The notes under the pieces are model-generated. The model was not told the DNA's origin and made no database searches. It saw nothing but the letters and a program-made list of their open reading frames with translations. Made by a program: the position numbers and the translations under genes. A DNA stretch of 8,306 bases, taken from NCBI GenBank assembly GCA_021790055.1, contig JAJYIL010000119.1:1-8306 (forward strand), read 5' to 3'. This document shows, piece by piece, positions 5,459-8,306 of the stretch. The stretch's first letter is position 1; the number at the start of each line of letters is the position of its first letter. Origin of the DNA: Bacteroidota bacterium (GTDB lineage Bacteria; Bacteroidota; Ignavibacteria; Ignavibacteriales; Ignavibacteriaceae).

Positions 5459-7395
5459 TCTTATTTTTCTTTTTGATTATTAGCGGAAGCTCCGTCGTCT
5501 TTGCACAAAGCAATGACGACTGTTTAATGTGCCACAGCGATAATACCTTAACCGGCAAAAAAAATGGTAGAACGTTTTCTGTCTATGTAAACGGCAAGGA
5601 ACTCAAAGCCTCTGTTCATGGAGATGTACAATGCGTTGACTGCCATGTTGACCTTGCCGGCTCAGACTTCCCGCATAAAAAAAATGTTGCGCCTGCGCAG
5701 TGCGGTGCTTGCCATGGTAATGCTCAAGCTGACTACTCAGAAGGAATTCACGGTATGCGAATTGCTAAAGGAGATCCTTTGGCACCGAGATGCCAAACTT
5801 GCCACGGCTCTCATAATATAAAAAATGTAAAAGATCCTCAGTCTGCGGTGGCACCGATTAAAATCCCTTTCTTATGCGGAAGCTGTCATCGGGAAGGCGC
5901 GCCGGTTCAGGTTCAAAGAAAGATCCCCGAAAACCATATTCTTGAAAACTACTCGGAAAGCTTGCACGGTGTTGCGCTCCTTCAGAAGGGACTTGCCGTT
6001 GCGCCTAACTGCGCATCATGTCATTCTCCCCATAAGATTCTTCCGCCTTCGGATCCGCAGTCTACAATTGCCAGGCAAAATATTGCAAAGACCTGTACAA
6101 AGTGCCATGCTGAAATTGAGGTTGTACATAGGAAAATTATTAAAGGAAAGTTGTGGGAAAAGACTCCGCACGTTCTGCCGGTTTGTATAGATTGTCATCC
6201 GCCCCATAAAATTCAAAAGGTACTTTATGAACAGAGTGTTGCAAACCAGGATTGCTTGAATTGTCATGGAAGAACAAACCTTAAATCAAAAGACGGTCGT
6301 TCGATGTTTGTGGATGTTGTCCAATTGCAGAATTCTATTCACTCGCAAGTCTCATGCAGTCAATGCCACAACACGGTTAATCCTTCTTTAGAACGTCCAT
6401 GTACCGGTATTACTTCTAATGTTGATTGCTCTATTTGTCATGCACAGGAGGGAGAGCAATACAACGAAAGCATTCACGGGCAGCTTTTGGCAAAGAAAGA
6501 TCCCAATGCGCCAACTTGCGTGGAATGTCACGGCTCTCATTATGTCTTGGCAAATACTAATCCTATTTCGCCGACTTTCCATACAAACATTCCTACCCTT
6601 TGCGCAAAGTGTCACCGGGCGGGAGAGCCTGCTGCAGTAAGGTATGTAGGTAAGGAACACAACATCATTCATAACTACATTGAAAGTATTCATGGGAAAG
6701 GGTTATTGAAGAGCGGATTAACAGTAACTGCAACCTGTACGGATTGTCATACAGCCCATCGGGAACTTCCGCATTCGGATCCAACCTCAAGCGTTAATAG
6801 GAAAAACATTGCCGCAACTTGCGGAAGATGTCATTACGGAATAGAAAAACAGCTTGAGGGCAGTGTTCATTCTCCATTAGTTACAAAGACTGACAAAAGA
6901 CTTCCGGTTTGCAACGATTGCCATACTGCTCATCAAATATCAAGGACGGATGCTGCTGGCTTTCGTTTAGAAATTATGCAGATCTGCGGGAACTGCCATA
7001 AAAAATATGCCGAATCTTATTTCGATACCTACCATGGTCAGGTCTCGCGTCTTGGTTACGCTAAGACTGCAAAATGCTGGGACTGCCACGGCGCTCATGA
7101 TATTTTACCCGTTGAAAATCCGGCTTCACATTTAAGCTTTCAGAACAAAGTGCAGACATGCAAGAAGTGCCATGAAGGCGCTACAAGACAATTTGCTGGA
7201 TACTTTACTCATGCAACGCACCACGAACCGGTTAAGTACCCGATTATGTTCTGGACGTTCTGGGGGATGACGGGACTCCTTGTAGGTACTTTCTTTATTG
7301 CAGGAGTGCACACCTTGTTATGGCTGCCGCGCTCTATTCAATATAGAAAAGAATTAAAAAAGAAGCTGTCTCATGAAGATGAAGATTTAGAATAA
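5395..7395 (+). CDS. 19-haem periplasmic cytochrome c with C-terminal membrane anchor
   Basis: A 666-residue exported protein. The signal peptide has its core at about 20-34 and cleavage after VFA37, leaving a mature start QSNDDCLMCH that parallels the neighbour's QTNDDCLTCH. Nineteen CXXCH haem c sites lie at 43, 80, 103, 133, 161, 206, 234, 264, 287, 321, 345, 375, 403, 448, 476, 506, 531, 561 and 589. The first 16 form two 8-haem units offset by 242 residues; the last three match the last three haems of the upstream 13-haem protein. Likely distal ligands are the S-x-H(G) histidines 75, 119, 191, 316, 361, 433, 492 and 547. One C-terminal span (about 615-645) and a charged tail (RKELKKKLSHEDEDLE) anchor it with the tail in the cytoplasm, so the haem chain is periplasmic. 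It has no b domain and should draw on one of the two flanking cytochrome b subunits. It starts 20 bases after the upstream stop. The final acceptor or donor is unknown. Confidence 0.92.
   Translation: MNYRCHLEVNRETIASSFSKLLLFFFLIISGSSVVFAQSNDDCLMCHSDNTLTGKKNGRTFSVYVNGKELKASVHGDVQCVDCHVDLAGSDFPHKKNVAPAQCGACHGNAQADYSEGIHGMRIAKGDPLAPRCQTCHGSHNIKNVKDPQSAVAPIKIPFLCGSCHREGAPVQVQRKIPENHILENYSESLHGVALLQKGLAVAPNCASCHSPHKILPPSDPQSTIARQNIAKTCTKCHAEIEVVHRKIIKGKLWEKTPHVLPVCIDCHPPHKIQKVLYEQSVANQDCLNCHGRTNLKSKDGRSMFVDVVQLQNSIHSQVSCSQCHNTVNPSLERPCTGITSNVDCSICHAQEGEQYNESIHGQLLAKKDPNAPTCVECHGSHYVLANTNPISPTFHTNIPTLCAKCHRAGEPAAVRYVGKEHNIIHNYIESIHGKGLLKSGLTVTATCTDCHTAHRELPHSDPTSSVNRKNIAATCGRCHYGIEKQLEGSVHSPLVTKTDKRLPVCNDCHTAHQISRTDAAGFRLEIMQICGNCHKKYAESYFDTYHGQVSRLGYAKTAKCWDCHGAHDILPVENPASHLSFQNKVQTCKKCHEGATRQFAGYFTHATHHEPVKYPIMFWTFWGMTGLLVGTFFIAGVHTLLWLPRSIQYRKELKKKLSHEDEDLE
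5521..6198 (+). repeat. 8-haem unit, copy 1 (residues 43-268 of the 19-haem protein)
   Basis: This covers haem sites 1-8. Each has a counterpart in copy 2, with offsets of 244 (site 1), 241 (site 2) and then exactly 242 residues for sites 3-8. Matching landmarks include DPLAPRCQTCHGSH, ESLHGVALLQKGL and SDPQSTIARQN. The distal-ligand position equal to His492 of copy 2 is Lys250 here, so that haem may use another ligand, such as His245 or His259. Confidence 0.88.
6253..6924 (+). repeat. 8-haem unit, copy 2 (residues 287-510 of the 19-haem protein)
   Basis: This covers haem sites 9-16 and is collinear with copy 1. Matching landmarks are DPNAPTCVECHGSH, ESIHGKGLLKSGL and SDPTSSVNRKN. The protein match is clear while the DNA has diverged, so the duplication is old and functional, not a recent tandem repeat. 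The first segment (DCLNCHGRTNLKSKDGRSM) keeps the opening pattern of copy 1 (DCLMCHSDNTLTGKKNGRT). Copy 2 also has an extra lone cysteine (Cys336) between sites 10 and 11. Confidence 0.88.
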
Positions 7396-7411
7396 TAAAT
7401 CCGGTTAAGCT

Positions 7412-8306
7412 ATGGAAGAATCAAAATCAATCGATATGCAAAAAGAAGAAAGAATTGTAGGAGAGAAACCTTTCGAGCTTCATACGATTAAAAAAGAGAA
7501 GCTGCAGTTCCAAAGGTTTACACGCTTAAACCGCGTGCTTCATATATTGATGATTGTCAGCTTCATAGGGCTTGCGCTTACCGGGATGACGCTGAAGTTT
7601 TCTTACACTGGCTGGGCGGTATTTCTCTCTCACTTATTCGGAGGCTTTCAATCTGCAGGCTACATTCACCGCTTCTTTGCCGTTATTATGGTTAGCGTCT
7701 TCATTACTCATCTAATTGACCTTTTTAAGATGAAGAGGAGAGAAAAGACAACATGGAGAAAACTAATCTTTTCTTCCGAAAGCATGATGTTCAACAAAAA
7801 TGACTTAAAAGACCTTAAGGGTACTTTAAAGTGGTTTTTAGGAATGGGCGAGCGTCCTCAATATGGAAGATGGACTTACTGGGAAAAGTTCGATTACTTC
7901 GCGGTATTCTGGGGAATTTTTGTAATCGGTTTTACCGGCTTAACTCTATGGTTCCCGGAGATGATGACAAGCATTCTTCCCGGCTGGTTTATAAACGTAG
8001 CTACAATAATTCACAGCGATGAGGCTCTGCTTGCAACAGGGTTTATCTTTACTGTGCACTTCTTCAATACGCATCTTCGCCCGGAAAAATTCCCGATGGA
8101 TATTGTAATCTTTTCAGGCAGAACTTCGCTTGCAGAATATAAAATTGACAGACCTGCCGAATACAAAAAGCTTGGTGAGACCGGCGAAATTGAAAAGTTC
8201 CTGGTAGAGCCGTATCCGGCTATTGTAATCAGGGCAATAAAAATTTTCGGTTGGATTGCCTTAAGCCTCGGCTTCAGTATTATAGTCTGGATTATTTATG
8301 CCATGA
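7412..8306 (+). CDS. Stand-alone di-haem cytochrome b subunit (cut by window end)
   Basis: The frame is open from ATG 7412 to the window edge (298 codons plus one base), starting 16 bases after the stop of the 19-haem gene. There is a cytoplasmic N-terminus (1-40), then spans at about 42-62, 84-105, 160-181, 204-220 and 271-297. His44, His86, His100, His201 and His216 reproduce the spacing in the fused b domain upstream (42/14/15 residues against 43/14/15), and FTGLTLWF and RPEKFPMD match its VTGIIMWF and NPEIYPMN. It therefore belongs to the same quinone-reactive cytochrome b (FdnI/HydC/b561-like) group. A basic loop at 106-117 marks the cytoplasmic side. Unlike the fused copy it has an extra span after the b core instead of before it. 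It likely forms the second membrane site of the complex and could pair with the 19-haem protein. No Shine-Dalgarno is seen. The true C-terminus and any later operon genes lie outside the window. Confidence 0.88.
   Translation, partial: MEESKSIDMQKEERIVGEKPFELHTIKKEKLQFQRFTRLNRVLHILMIVSFIGLALTGMTLKFSYTGWAVFLSHLFGGFQSAGYIHRFFAVIMVSVFITHLIDLFKMKRREKTTWRKLIFSSESMMFNKNDLKDLKGTLKWFLGMGERPQYGRWTYWEKFDYFAVFWGIFVIGFTGLTLWFPEMMTSILPGWFINVATIIHSDEALLATGFIFTVHFFNTHLRPEKFPMDIVIFSGRTSLAEYKIDRPAEYKKLGETGEIEKFLVEPYPAIVIRAIKIFGWIALSLGFSIIVWIIYAM

Noticed and set aside
6388..6693. Minus-strand frames inside the cytochrome and PLP genes (also 413-637, 4007-4234, 4405-4599, 6016-6267)
   Set aside because: They are shadows of strongly supported plus-strand genes and show no domain of their own.
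7831..8022. A 63-codon plus-strand frame near the window end
   Set aside because: It lies inside the cytochrome b gene in a different frame; the b frame has the haem histidines and membrane spans.

Overview
The window is AT-rich bacterial DNA with long coding stretches. Most genes have weak or absent Shine-Dalgarno sequences. Two signal peptides end in a '-GA/-FA then Gln' junction, and one TAnnTTTG-like promoter element is visible. Together with the gene types (BadF/NagK-like kinase, a class-V PLP enzyme, giant multiheme cytochromes) this suggests the Bacteroidota/Ignavibacteria side of the tree. That placement is inference, not proof.

Left part (1-1927): a divergent pair. On the minus strand is the N-terminal third of a BadF/N-acetylglucosamine-kinase-like sugar kinase, cut by the window edge. 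On the plus strand is a complete group-II cysteine-desulfurase-like PLP enzyme. A 373-base spacer without a recognisable gene follows (1928-2300). It contains one imperfect hairpin.

Middle (2301-3148): a single-domain universal stress protein that lacks the usual ATP-binding glycine motif, then a likely 25-residue single-span membrane peptide, then a leader of about 200 bases with an A/T-rich perfect dyad.

Right part (3149-8306): the main content, three tightly spaced plus-strand genes (20- and 16-base gaps) that look like one operon for membrane electron transfer. The first encodes 13 CXXCH haem c sites fused to a five-span di-haem cytochrome b domain. The second encodes 19 CXXCH haem c sites with a single C-terminal membrane anchor; its first 16 sites are two copies of an 8-haem unit offset by 242 residues. 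The third, cut by the window end, is a stand-alone cytochrome b with the same five histidines in the same spacing as the fused one. The simplest model is a quinol/quinone-linked complex in the cytoplasmic membrane. The two b-type subunits would exchange electrons with the quinone pool, and 32 c-type haems would carry them through the periplasm to or from an unknown partner. In general plan it resembles the Geobacter inner-membrane b/c cytochromes of the CbcL type, but this three-part architecture matches no named system that I recognise.
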